From: Muribaculaceae bacterium | GTDB taxonomy: Bacteria; Bacteroidota; Bacteroidia; Bacteroidales; Muribaculaceae | Length of the DNA: 64,000 nucleotides | Direction of reading: 5' to 3' | Assembly: GCA_017557665.1 (NCBI GenBank) | Contig: JAFYYI010000083.1 | Location: 1-64,000 of the forward strand | In this document: positions 55,144-63,389 of the stretch, piece after piece | Position numbering within the stretch: the first letter of the stretch is position 1 | Layout: each line of letters opens with the position of its first letter | Position numbers and translations under genes: made by a program | The notes under the pieces: model-generated | Databases searched by the model: none | Told to the model about the DNA's origin: nothing | What the model saw: only the letters and a program-made list of their open reading frames with translations

Positions 55144-56175
55144 TTAACGAGTAAGATGGATAATGGTATTGCCGTCTATGTGATAACAAGCGGTCTGTCG
55201 CCCTACAATACGGGGCGCCTTGAGGCCTTCACTCACCGTGCGCTGGCTGATCTCGATGCGTGCCTCATCCCAAGTGCCGGCATCGATCATCTCCTGAAGC
55301 ACCCGCGTGCCTCCCTCGACCATGACACTGGTCACACCGCGGCGGTACAAATCCTCCAGCCAGGCGTGAGGTTCATGGGTGTCCAGTTTGATATACTCGA
55401 CAACACCTCTCACCTCGTTTTTCATACCGTTATAGACTATTGTCGGGAGGCCATCGGTAAGCAGATTGAGGTTGTCGCGAATTGACAAATTCCGTGACAG
55501 AACAACCCTTAGCGGTGACCGGCCAGGCCACTCTCTTGTTGTCAACGAGGGGTTGTCGATGCGCGCAGTGGCAGCCCCCACGACAATGGCGTCACACAAC
55601 GCCCGCTGGCGGTGCATCAGCCGCATGGTCACAGGGGTGGACATGTGCAGGGGATTCTCGCCGGCATCAGGAGGCAGCGCGATGAAGCCGTCGGCAGTCT
55701 GCGCCCACTTGAGTTGCACCCAAGGACGGCCTGTCGTGTGGGCAGTGATGAAACGATGGTTCAACTCACGGCATTCCCGCTCCAGAATACCCACCACGAC
55801 CTCAACTCCAGCCTCACGCAACTGTGCCACACCACGGCCCGCGACCTTGACGAACGGATCCAGGCATCCCACCACCACACGGGGGATGCCACGCTCGATG
55901 AGCAACCGGGCACACGGCGGTGTCTTGCCATAGTGTGAGCATGGCTCAAGGGTTACATATATAGTGCTGTCCTTCAATAGGTTAGCGTCATCAACGCTGG
56001 CAATCGCATTCACCTCGGCATGGGCCTCACCGCACCTGCGATGCCACCCCTCGCCAATGATGCGACCATCGGGCGCGACAATCACCGCTCCCACCATGGG
56101 ATTGGGTGACGTGTGGCCTGCTCCAAGGCGTGCCAGCTGTAACGCCCGGTGCATGTATTTCTCGTTGATATCCAT
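55144..56175 (-). CDS. ribD: Riboflavin biosynthesis bifunctional deaminase/reductase RibD
   Basis: 343 residues. N-terminal deaminase domain (about 1-145) with the zinc site HAEVNAI (about 50) and EPCSHYGKTPPC (about 78-88). C-terminal reductase domain (about 146-343) with QLKWAQTADGFIA, GAATARIDNPSLTTR and the VEGGTRVLQ loop. It deaminates and reduces the pyrimidine intermediate of riboflavin synthesis. It starts 3 bases after prmC, so the two are co-transcribed. No FMN riboswitch was seen upstream. Confidence 0.95.
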   Translation of the reverse strand: MDINEKYMHRALQLARLGAGHTSPNPMVGAVIVAPDGRIIGEGWHRRCGEAHAEVNAIASVDDANLLKDSTIYVTLEPCSHYGKTPPCARLLIERGIPRVVVGCLDPFVKVAGRGVAQLREAGVEVVVGILERECRELNHRFITAHTTGRPWVQLKWAQTADGFIALPPDAGENPLHMSTPVTMRLMHRQRALCDAIVVGAATARIDNPSLTTREWPGRSPLRVVLSRNLSIRDNLNLLTDGLPTIVYNGMKNEVRGVVEYIKLDTHEPHAWLEDLYRRGVTSVMVEGGTRVLQEMIDAGTWDEARIEISQRTVSEGLKAPRIVGRQTACYHIDGNTIIHLTR

Positions 56176-56178
56176 CGG

Positions 56179-57021
56179 CTATCGCATGATGGCGGCGGCA
56201 AAGCGCGTGTTGCCGAAACTGTCCTCAATGATGCGCACCTCGTCGAAGCCGTTATCCTGTAACAGGCGCTTGACCTCGTTGCCAAAGCGCTGATTGATTT
56301 CTAGATACAAGCGGCCACCACGTTCCAGCGACCGAGCGGCATAGGGCACTATCGCCTTGTAGAACAGCAAGGGGTCATTATCGGGGACAAACAGGGCCTG
56401 ACCCGGCTCGTAGTCCTTCACATTGCGAGCCATCGCCTCGCGCTCACTCCAGCACACGTAGGGGGGATTGCTCACGATGATGTCATAGCTGGCCGACGGC
56501 TGCGGCAAGAGCATGTCGCTCTCAAAAATGCGCACTTTCACCTTAAGTGCAGCCGCATTCTCGCGGGCAACAGCAAGGGCGTCACGCGAGACGTCGAGCG
56601 CATCGACCTGGGCAAACTTCAATGCCCTCGCCAGTGATATGGCAATGCATCCGCTGCCTGTGCCCATATCCAGGACACGCAAGTCGCTGGCCGGGTTTTC
56701 ATCGATGATGAGGTCCACCAGCTGCTCGGTCTCGGGACGAGGAATCAGCACGGCAGGGGTAACTTTGAACCGGTGGCCGTGAAAACGGGCGCTACCCACG
56801 ACATACTGCAAGGGTTCTTGACGGCGCAGGCGAGCGATGATGTCCGTGATGCGCTCCTGTGCAAACTCGGGCAACTCACTCTCCTGGCGCAAGGCCACAT
56901 CCACCTGATCATAGTTAAACACATCCTCGCAGATGATGCGTATCATCGCCTGCACTTCTTGGGCCTCGGCAACGCCTGCGAGGCCATTCCTTAATTGGTC
57001 AATCGCTTCTTTCAGTATCAT
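56179..57021 (-). CDS. prmC: Release factor glutamine N5-methyltransferase
   Basis: 280 residues from the ATG at 57021. Methylates the Gln of the GGQ motif in peptide chain release factors. N-terminal helical domain (about 1-75), then the SAM-binding Rossmann domain with VLDMGTGSGCIAISLA (about 118) and the catalytic NPPYV (about 190). The longer frame would start upstream of the promoter: the -7 box TAAATTTG is at 57035-57028, only about 7 nt before this ATG, so the mRNA may be nearly leaderless. Followed closely by ribD. Confidence 0.93.
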   Translation of the reverse strand: MILKEAIDQLRNGLAGVAEAQEVQAMIRIICEDVFNYDQVDVALRQESELPEFAQERITDIIARLRRQEPLQYVVGSARFHGHRFKVTPAVLIPRPETEQLVDLIIDENPASDLRVLDMGTGSGCIAISLARALKFAQVDALDVSRDALAVARENAAALKVKVRIFESDMLLPQPSASYDIIVSNPPYVCWSEREAMARNVKDYEPGQALFVPDNDPLLFYKAIVPYAARSLERGGRLYLEINQRFGNEVKRLLQDNGFDEVRIIEDSFGNTRFAAAIMR

Positions 57022-57027
57022 AGGCTG

Positions 57028-57060
57028 CAAATTTACATAAAAATCTTGTAAAAGGGTCAA
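57028..57060 (-). promoter_or_regulatory. Promoter of prmC-ribD
   Basis: Minus strand: TTG (57060-57058), 22-nt spacer, TAAATTTG (57035-57028). The predicted start coincides with the prmC start codon. Confidence 0.5.
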
Positions 57061-57161
57061 GAAGCAGGAAAAACACCATGTCTAGCGACCTAAAACTTTC
57101 GATATAGAAAATTTTTTTGAAATTTTATTATAATTTATTACCTATTACCAAATATTATGTG

Positions 57162-57169
57162 TAATTTTG
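57162..57169 (+). promoter_or_regulatory. -7 box of the Lrp/AsnC gene
   Basis: TAATTTTG, followed by a leader of about 95 nt to the ATG at 57270. No clear -33 element in the very AT-rich upstream DNA. Confidence 0.55.
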
Positions 57170-57269
57170 TGGCGCCATTGGTAAGCTTTGAGTGCTTTGC
57201 CTTTGTCAATAAACGTGTTAAAAGGCATATAAATTGAATTTTTAGAATCTTCTTTAAAACTATAAAATT

Positions 57270-57749
57270 ATGGCCAATAAACTTGATTCACTTGATTACA
57301 AGATCTTAAAAATGCTATCGTTGAATGCACGCAAACCATATCTTGAAATTGCGCGTGCCTGCAACGTGTCGGGTGCTGCCATTCACCAGCGCATCCAGAA
57401 ACTTTACAACATGGGTGTCATCAAGGGGTCCATTTCCTTGATTAATCCCGCATCGGTTGGGTATGAGACCTGTGCTTACATCGGCTTCTTCCTGAATGAT
57501 CCCTCCAAGTTTGACGAGGTAGTGGCTCGTCTCAAAACCGTGCCCGAGGTGGTTGAATGCTACTTCACCACAGGTAAGTATGACATGTTTGTCAAACTTT
57601 ATGCCCAAAACAATGACCACCTGCTGCAGATTATCCACGACCGCTTCCTGAAGATGGGTCTGGGCCGCAGCGAGACGCTCATCACCTTTAAGGAAGTCTT
57701 CAAACGTCAAATTCCCATTGATCCTGACGGTGAAGAGGTGAACGTTTAA
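57270..57749 (+). CDS. Lrp/AsnC family transcriptional regulator
   Basis: 159 residues. N-terminal winged helix-turn-helix (about 4-60; LDYKILKMLSLNARKPYLEIARACNVS region) and C-terminal RAM ligand-binding domain (about 68-150; VPEVVECYFTTGKYDMFVKL). Such regulators respond to amino acids and form octamers. Divergent from prmC-ribD and upstream of an IMPase-like gene, from which a terminator separates it. The effector cannot be named from sequence. Confidence 0.92.
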   Translation: MANKLDSLDYKILKMLSLNARKPYLEIARACNVSGAAIHQRIQKLYNMGVIKGSISLINPASVGYETCAYIGFFLNDPSKFDEVVARLKTVPEVVECYFTTGKYDMFVKLYAQNNDHLLQIIHDRFLKMGLGRSETLITFKEVFKRQIPIDPDGEEVNV

Positions 57750-57758
57750 CAACATCAA

Positions 57759-57786
57759 GGGGGCGCGACAATCGCTCCCTTTTTTT
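57759..57786 (+). terminator. Terminator of the Lrp/AsnC gene
   Basis: Stem GGGGGCG / CGCTCCC (one G-U), 7-nt loop, then seven T. Confidence 0.9.
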
Positions 57787-57888
57787 AGGGACCAGATACC
57801 ATGCCGGACGGCAGTAATCCCCCAAAAGGATTTCTCAGATTATAACAAAGGTTTCAAATCAGGTAAAATAATTTCAAAGGTAAGAAAG

Positions 57889-58686
57889 ATGAAAAACATG
57901 ATGATTAACGATTTAACGCCTCAGCAGCAGGAATGGCTTGATTGTGCACGACTGATGGGGCAGGAAGCCAGTGAGGTGCTGAAAATGCACTTTCGCCGCC
58001 GCGACCTCAGCATCGAGGATAAGGGCAGCGCATTTGACATCGTGACCGAGGCCGACAAGGGCAGCGAGCGCATCATCCTCGACCACCTACACCACCATTT
58101 TCCCGACCACGCCATCCTGAGCGAGGAGAGCGGTGATGACCACCGCCAAGCCAAGTACCAGTGGGTCATCGACCCGCTCGACGGCACTGTGAATTACAGC
58201 GCCGGCATCGCTACCTACTGCATCTCCATTGGCCTCAAGGTGGACGGCGAGACACACTTCGGCTACGTCTATGCCCCGACACTGGACGAGGAATTCTGCG
58301 CCATCAAGGGCAAAGGGGCATATGGTCCCTACGGACGACTGCAGGCCAAGGGCACGACCGAGTTGGCCCGAGCCGTGGTTTCGACAGGCTTCCCCTATGA
58401 CAAGGCGACCAACCCCGATAACAACCTGGACCGCGTGGCGCGTGTGATGCCTCGCGTCAGGGGCTTGCGACGACTGGGATCAGCAGCGATGGACCTGTGT
58501 TATGTGGCCGCCGGCTGGCTTGACGGCTACTGGGAGTTAAACCTCAAGGAGTGGGATGCCTGTGCCGGAGAACTCATCGCCCTTGAGGCGGGTGCCACCG
58601 TCAAGCGTTACCGCAATGACCACGGCATCTGCATCCTTGCGGCTTGTCCCGGTATTGCCCAGCAACTGCTGCAATTGGTCGAGTAG
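57889..58686 (+). CDS. Inositol monophosphatase family protein
   Basis: 265 residues. Li-sensitive Mg-dependent phosphatase fold: metal ligands in LSEESGDD (Glu about 83), DPLDGTVNY (about 101-109) and WDACAGELIALEAGA (about 224). Could act on inositol phosphate, a sugar phosphate or 3'-phosphoadenosine phosphate; the sequence does not decide. ATG codons at 57889, 57898 and 57901 are possible; the first is preceded by AAGGTAAGAAAG. Preceded by a terminator; its own promoter is not clear. Confidence 0.9.
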   Translation: MKNMMINDLTPQQQEWLDCARLMGQEASEVLKMHFRRRDLSIEDKGSAFDIVTEADKGSERIILDHLHHHFPDHAILSEESGDDHRQAKYQWVIDPLDGTVNYSAGIATYCISIGLKVDGETHFGYVYAPTLDEEFCAIKGKGAYGPYGRLQAKGTTELARAVVSTGFPYDKATNPDNNLDRVARVMPRVRGLRRLGSAAMDLCYVAAGWLDGYWELNLKEWDACAGELIALEAGATVKRYRNDHGICILAACPGIAQQLLQLVE

Positions 58687-58741
58687 ACGGCATTCCATCA
58701 TAGCAGATACCGCATTTAACGTTGTTTAACAAATCCGCTCC

Positions 58742-58771
58742 TTGTTGAACATGAGGCGCTGCGTATCTTTG
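58742..58771 (+). promoter_or_regulatory. Promoter of the FKBP gene
   Basis: TTG 58742-58744, 19-nt spacer, TATCTTTG 58764-58771. Confidence 0.7.
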
Positions 58772-58808
58772 TCGCATCAATTATCCTATTTAAAATGTCC
58801 ATAATACT

Positions 58809-60047
58809 ATGATGAAAAGACTGCTTTACTCTGTTGTGATGACCCTTGTGGCTTTCACAGCCTTTGGCCGCGCCACTCAACAAATCACCCATAACGAGAA
58901 CCAAAATACTGAATACCAGTCCATTTCACCCGAAGCAACCAGGGCCGTCGACTCGCTGAGTATTATTCTCGGCGACGTTTTTGGAATTGGATTAGGCCAG
59001 CAATTGCACGGTATTCCAGACGTAGACATCGATATCGCGCAAGTCACCAAAACCATCAACCAGATAGTCAATTGTCCAGAGGGCAAAGATTTCATCGACG
59101 GAAAGCAGATGGGAGTAATGAGTGCCCAACTGCTTCGGGATTTCAAGAATAACCATGGCTGCGATCTCAACAAACAACTGCTTTTAGAGCATCTGAAGGC
59201 TGAATTATTGACCGAGAATCCCATTGACGAAACCTCGACATATGCCCTGGGAGAAAGAATCAATGATCTATTTGAGCAATTAAAAACCAATGGCGAGGGC
59301 CCAAGCGACGCCTTAACCGACTCGTTAAGCAGCACAATTGGCACTATGAATGGCTCCCAGATACGCCACAACCTTGACATGACAGACACAGACCTTGAAC
59401 AGTTCTTCAAAGGCTTTGAATACGGCTTTGAACAGGAAGTCGATAATATATCCCTGGTCTGTGAACAAGCAGGAATCCAAATTGTTCAAACATTGGATTA
59501 CTTCCAGGAGCAAACTCACATGCCGCTCAACAAAGACCTATTTATGGAGCACCTGACCCGCGGACTGAGTGTTGAAACCTTCGACGAAGAAGAGATTCTA
59601 ACTCTACAACACCAGATTGAGCCGTTGATGACAAGGGCGGTCGAACTGTCACCCGAGTCTATCGCCAATAAAAAAGCCGGCGAGGCCTATATGGAACAAT
59701 TACGCAAGGACAAGAGTTTCAAATTCACCAAGAGCGGGCTGGCCTATAAGGTGCTCAAGAAGGGCAAGGGCAAGAATTTCACCGAAGATGATGTGGTAAA
59801 TACCATCTATGTGGGCAAGCACCTCGACGGCACCGTGTTCGACTCGAGCGAAGGCGAGCCCATGCCTTTTAGCAGCGATCCGGTCATTCCAGGCTTTTCA
59901 GAGATGCTGCAACTCATGAAACCAGGCAGTAAGGCAATTGTTGTCATCCCCAGCAATTTGGCCTATGGCGCCAGCGGCGCCGGCGGATTGATTGGTCCCA
60001 ACGAGACCCTCATCTTCGAAATCGAAACCGTCGACCGCCAGATATAA
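58809..60047 (+). CDS. FKBP-type peptidyl-prolyl isomerase with duplicated N-terminal domain
   Basis: 412 residues. Signal peptide about 1-20 (FTAFGRA). Residues about 45-175 and 195-295 look like two copies of the FKBP_N helical domain (each with a Gly-containing start, then LN-K-LxxEHLxxxL). The C-terminal FKBP domain (about 305-412) has GLAYKVLKKGKG, TVFDSSEGEP, PGFSEMLQLMKPGSKAIVVIPSNLAYG and ends ETLIFEIETVDRQ, so the active site looks intact. It folds proteins in the periplasm or at the outer membrane. The doubled N-terminal region is longer than in Mip or FkpA. Monocistronic. Confidence 0.88.
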   Translation: MMKRLLYSVVMTLVAFTAFGRATQQITHNENQNTEYQSISPEATRAVDSLSIILGDVFGIGLGQQLHGIPDVDIDIAQVTKTINQIVNCPEGKDFIDGKQMGVMSAQLLRDFKNNHGCDLNKQLLLEHLKAELLTENPIDETSTYALGERINDLFEQLKTNGEGPSDALTDSLSSTIGTMNGSQIRHNLDMTDTDLEQFFKGFEYGFEQEVDNISLVCEQAGIQIVQTLDYFQEQTHMPLNKDLFMEHLTRGLSVETFDEEEILTLQHQIEPLMTRAVELSPESIANKKAGEAYMEQLRKDKSFKFTKSGLAYKVLKKGKGKNFTEDDVVNTIYVGKHLDGTVFDSSEGEPMPFSSDPVIPGFSEMLQLMKPGSKAIVVIPSNLAYGASGAGGLIGPNETLIFEIETVDRQI

Positions 60048-60108
60048 TTTGCTCTGGACTGCCTATAATTTAGGATAGCGTCAATTGAAAATCTCATACA
60101 CTTATACA

Positions 60109-60137
60109 TTGTATTGACAATATTTGCATTACCTTTG
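60109..60137 (+). promoter_or_regulatory. Promoter of trpS
   Basis: TTG 60109-60111, 18-nt spacer, TACCTTTG 60130-60137. It overlaps the earlier ATG at 60124, so the real start is 60172. Confidence 0.65.
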
Positions 60138-60171
60138 CAGTCTATTTATTGAAAATACAAGAAATCAGAAT

Positions 60172-61245
60172 ATGGATAAGAAGATTGTTTTAAGCGGAAT
60201 CCGCCCCACAGGACAGTTGCACTTGGGTAACTACCTGGGCGCATTGAGTAACTTTGTGAAGATGCAGAACGAGGGCAAGTATGAGAGTTACTACTTCATT
60301 GCCGACCTGCACGCCCTGACAACCAACCCTGACCCCAAGGAGCTGCACACCAACGTGCGCCACATCCTGGCCGAATACCTGGCCGCCGGGCTCGACCCCG
60401 AGAAGTCGACCATCTTTGTTCAGAGCGACATCCCCGAGGTGAGCGAGATGTACCTGCTGCTCAACATGCACGTGGGTATCGGCGAACTGATGCGCACTGC
60501 CGCCTTCAAGGACAAGGCTCGCAAGGCCTTAGGCATCACTGCTCCCACCCAAGGCGATGACGACGAAGATGTTGCCAAGGAAATCATCGGCGCCAGCACC
60601 AACAAGCGTGTCAACGCCGGACTGTTGACCTACCCCACCCTGATGGCTGTGGATATCCTCATCCAGCGCGCCGACTTCGTGCCCGTAGGCAAGGACCAGG
60701 AGCAGCATCTGGAACTGACGCGCCGCTTCGCCCGTCGCTTCAATTCGTTCTACAAGACCGAGTACTTCAAGGAGCCGCAAAACTTCAACTTCGGCAGCGC
60801 ACCCGTCAAGGTGCCCGGTCTGGACGGCAGCGGCAAGATGGGCAAGAGCGAGGGCAACTGCATCTATCTGGTGGATGACGAGAAGACCATCCGCAAGAAG
60901 GTGATGCGTGCCGTGACCGACGGTGGTCCCACCGAGCCCAATATGCCGATGGCCGAACCCGTGCAGAACCTGTTCACCATCCTCAAACTCGTCGGCACTC
61001 CCGACAAGGTTGAATTCTTCACCGAGGCCTACAACAACTGCTCCATCCGCTACGGCGACCTCAAGAAGGAGATTGCCGAGGACATCGTGGCCATGACCAC
61101 GCCCATCCGTGAGCGCATCCTCGACATCGAGAATGACAACGCCTATCTGCACCGCGTGCTTGAAATGGGTGCCGAGCGTGCCCGTGCCCGTGCCGGCAAG
61201 ACGCTGGCCGACGTGCGCGAGATCATGGGCATCACCAAGTTCTAA
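60172..61245 (+). CDS. trpS: Tryptophanyl-tRNA synthetase
   Basis: 357 residues from the ATG at 60172. Class Ic synthetase: HIGH-type motif GQLHLGNYLG (about 14-23), KMSKS-type motif KMGKSEGN (about 222), and the tryptophan pocket region near LNMHVGIGELMRT. Charges tRNA-Trp in the cytoplasm. The leader is short (about 30 nt), with no Trp-codon ORF, unlike trpB2 in the same window. A long inverted repeat follows at 61249-61325. Confidence 0.96.
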   Translation: MDKKIVLSGIRPTGQLHLGNYLGALSNFVKMQNEGKYESYYFIADLHALTTNPDPKELHTNVRHILAEYLAAGLDPEKSTIFVQSDIPEVSEMYLLLNMHVGIGELMRTAAFKDKARKALGITAPTQGDDDEDVAKEIIGASTNKRVNAGLLTYPTLMAVDILIQRADFVPVGKDQEQHLELTRRFARRFNSFYKTEYFKEPQNFNFGSAPVKVPGLDGSGKMGKSEGNCIYLVDDEKTIRKKVMRAVTDGGPTEPNMPMAEPVQNLFTILKLVGTPDKVEFFTEAYNNCSIRYGDLKKEIAEDIVAMTTPIRERILDIENDNAYLHRVLEMGAERARARAGKTLADVREIMGITKF

Positions 61246-61248
61246 TTA

Positions 61249-61325
61249 AGTCCCTAGTCCCTAGTTTCTAGTCTCTAGTTGGCATCCGCCTTGTTGTTAC
61301 AACTAGAAACTAGGGACTAGGGACT
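61249..61325. repeat. CTAGTCCCTAG inverted repeat after trpS
   Basis: Perfect 24-bp arms (61249-61272 and 61302-61325), each with three CTAGT/ACTAG units, around a 29-nt loop that holds GTTGGCATCCGCCTT. The loop and one arm recur at 48732-48775. It could end trpS transcription, but no T-run follows. Confidence 0.8.
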
Positions 61326-61339
61326 AGAAACTATAGACC

Positions 61340-62050
61340 ATGAAAGGTTATATCGAGGACAAGGAATTAGGAAAAATTTATGTTGAACTGCGCCGGGGCA
61401 TGACCTCGGTGCGGTTCACTTATCACCCCGATGGTCATCTGCTCATGCGCGCTCCAATGGGTGTTACAGTGGCTGAACTCCAGCACATCGTGAATGTCAA
61501 TCGGGAGCGACTGCGGAGCCTGCCGAAGCCCGAGGCGGTGATGTTCCAATTTGGCCAAAACATCGGCTGCTTCAGGTGCTCGGTGATGATTGAGCCACAG
61601 TCAAGCCACCCTGGCTACATCCTCAACCGATGGGAAGGAGAGACCCTGCACGTTTGCCCTCATGAGACAGCCGACTTGAACGACGAGGCCATCAAGAAAA
61701 CGATTTCCAAGGTCATTGGGCGTGCCATGGAAGTCAAGGCTGAAGAGGTACTGCTGCCCTATGCCCGTGAGGTGGCTGACGGACTGGGCCTGAATCCCGC
61801 CGGCCTGGAAATCGGCCGCGGAATGCGCAAACTGGGGCACTGCACGGCCAAGCAGGTCATCCAACTATCCCGCAACCTTATGTTTCTGCCCGAAGAACTC
61901 ATCCGTTACATCATCTGCCACGAACTGGCCCATCTCACCCACATGAACCACTCACCCGAGTTCCACGCCTTGGTTAACCGATACACCGGCGGCAAGGAAA
62001 AGGAACTGGAACGCCAACTGCGCCAATTCCGCTTCCCCATCATCAAGTAG
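61340..62050 (+). CDS. YgjP-like metallopeptidase domain protein
   Basis: 236 residues of the YgjP/DUF45 (SprT-like) family. The zinc motif HELAHLTHMNHSPEFH (about residue 193) is intact. The N-terminal part is beta-rich (VELRRGMTSVRFTYHPDGHLLMRAP) and the middle helical. Family members are called M48-like peptidases, but substrates are unknown. It has its ATG 14 bases after the inverted repeat, and may be read through from trpS. Convergent with the Smr gene. Confidence 0.87.
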   Translation: MKGYIEDKELGKIYVELRRGMTSVRFTYHPDGHLLMRAPMGVTVAELQHIVNVNRERLRSLPKPEAVMFQFGQNIGCFRCSVMIEPQSSHPGYILNRWEGETLHVCPHETADLNDEAIKKTISKVIGRAMEVKAEEVLLPYAREVADGLGLNPAGLEIGRGMRKLGHCTAKQVIQLSRNLMFLPEELIRYIICHELAHLTHMNHSPEFHALVNRYTGGKEKELERQLRQFRFPIIK

Positions 62051-62057
62051 ATATAAG

Positions 62058-62128
62058 GAAAACAATAAGTACAATAAATACAAGTCATTGAAAACCAATT
62101 ATTTGTACTTATTGTATTTATTGTTTTC
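62058..62128. repeat. AT-rich inverted repeat between convergent genes
   Basis: 26-bp arms (62058-62083 and 62103-62128) that differ at two purine transitions, around 19 nt. The arms read GAAAACAATAAGTACAATAA and on. The left-arm sequence recurs, with two changes, at 7365-7390. It may work as a bidirectional terminator. Confidence 0.75.
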
Positions 62129-62154
62129 TGTTTATCCGTGCTATAGCTTTTTTA

Positions 62155-63234
62155 TCAGTGGATGGTGACTTGGGTGGCACCGAAGCCGTATTCGCGGAAA
62201 CTGGCATCCTGGGCGGTGCAACGCGGATAGCGGCGCTTGAGTTCGCTCAACAAATGCTGTCGCAGTTTGCCTTCGCCCTTGCCGTGGATGAAGACGATGC
62301 GCTGGCCGTGTTTGCTCAGGTTGGCATCCATCACCTCGCGGAACTTGTCCATCTGGTACTCGAGGATGGCGCCCGGTGTCATGCCGCTGAGGTTGTCGAG
62401 CAGTGAGGTGATGTGCAGGTCCTGCACGATGATGCCGTTAGAATCGGTCTTCTTCTGCACGGGTTTGCGCTGGGGGCGGTCAAGGCGTTTCTTCTCCTTC
62501 ATGGCACGCTCAAGTTCGCCACTGTCGATGCGCATCATGCGAGCAGGACGGTCATTGGTGACGATTTCCACAGCGATGACAGGCACCTCATAATACGGGT
62601 TCTCGTGGAAGCAATGTAACTTGTAGAACTTGGTCACATCTAGGCGCTGCTCGACGAGGGCCGGATTCTTGAGCTTGAAGCCCTTGTCCTGCTTGAAAGC
62701 GACATACTGCACGGCGATGTGCGTCATGTCGTTCAGGTCATCATGCCCGAATTCCTCGAGTTGTATCTGGATGTTAGGTTCCACGATGCCGTGATAACGG
62801 GTCTTCCACTCGCCATCACCATCGCCACGCGTCATGTAGGTAAAATAGAGGAAATAGTTACTGTCGTTGACCAGCGATGCATAGAAGGTGGTGGTGTTCA
62901 AGTGCTTGATTTCTCGGGCCTCATAGCCCAGCACAACATTCAGCACCTCGCCCTCGGGGGTCTCCTCGATGGGCAACACAGGTTCCGGTTCCACTACTTT
63001 AGGCTTGGGCGCGGGTTTGTCGGGCTCGACCTGGCGGGTGCGGATGTCCAGCGGTCGCTCATAGGCCGACGCCTTGGTGCCAGCCTGTCCCACGACAACC
63101 AGGTCACGTTCCAGCGCAGGGCGCTCAAAGCCATCCTCGTCCTCCACATAGACAGTCTTGCCGTCAATCCTTGACACACGGCCGCCTCCCACATCGTTCA
63201 GGAAGCGCACTATATCGTTAATCTTTACATTCAT
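62155..63234 (-). CDS. DUF2027 and Smr domain protein
   Basis: 359 residues. An SH3-like N-terminal region (about 1-60; VRFLNDVGGGRVSRIDGKTVYVEDEDGFE), Pro-rich linker, DUF2027 domain (about 90-235), a basic linker (KKRLDRPQRKPVQKKT) and a C-terminal Smr domain (about 270-359) with DLHI, HGKGEGKLR and the closing GFGATQVTIH. Smr domains are nucleases or nucleic-acid binders related to the MutS2 C-terminus. The DLH and HGxG motifs are present, so nuclease activity is possible. The combination is typical of Bacteroidetes. Own promoter at 63258-63288. Confidence 0.9.
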   Translation of the reverse strand: MNVKINDIVRFLNDVGGGRVSRIDGKTVYVEDEDGFERPALERDLVVVGQAGTKASAYERPLDIRTRQVEPDKPAPKPKVVEPEPVLPIEETPEGEVLNVVLGYEAREIKHLNTTTFYASLVNDSNYFLYFTYMTRGDGDGEWKTRYHGIVEPNIQIQLEEFGHDDLNDMTHIAVQYVAFKQDKGFKLKNPALVEQRLDVTKFYKLHCFHENPYYEVPVIAVEIVTNDRPARMMRIDSGELERAMKEKKRLDRPQRKPVQKKTDSNGIIVQDLHITSLLDNLSGMTPGAILEYQMDKFREVMDANLSKHGQRIVFIHGKGEGKLRQHLLSELKRRYPRCTAQDASFREYGFGATQVTIH

Positions 63235-63257
63235 GATGTTGTCGTTATTTTAGGGTG

Positions 63258-63288
63258 CAAAGATACACATTTCAGACAACATTGACAA
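63258..63288 (-). promoter_or_regulatory. Promoter of the DUF2027-Smr gene
   Basis: Minus strand: TTG (63288-63286), 20-nt spacer, TATCTTTG (63265-63258). Confidence 0.75.
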
Positions 63289-63295
63289 CTAACAA

Positions 63296-63351
63296 AACAA
63301 CTTGGGCAACATTATGATTGTCCTTGCGGACGTCATGTTGCCCAAGTTGTT
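63296..63351 (-). terminator. Hairpin terminator after cydB
   Basis: Perfect 16-bp arms AACAACTTGGGCAACA / TGTTGCCCAAGTTGTT with a 24-nt loop, 39 bases past the cydB stop; a GTTTTGTTAG tail follows on the minus strand. Its ACAAC blocks resemble the repeats at 11398-11524. Confidence 0.7.
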
Positions 63352-63389
63352 AGAGAATTGTCAATAGCAATCGGCTAAAAGCTAATCGC

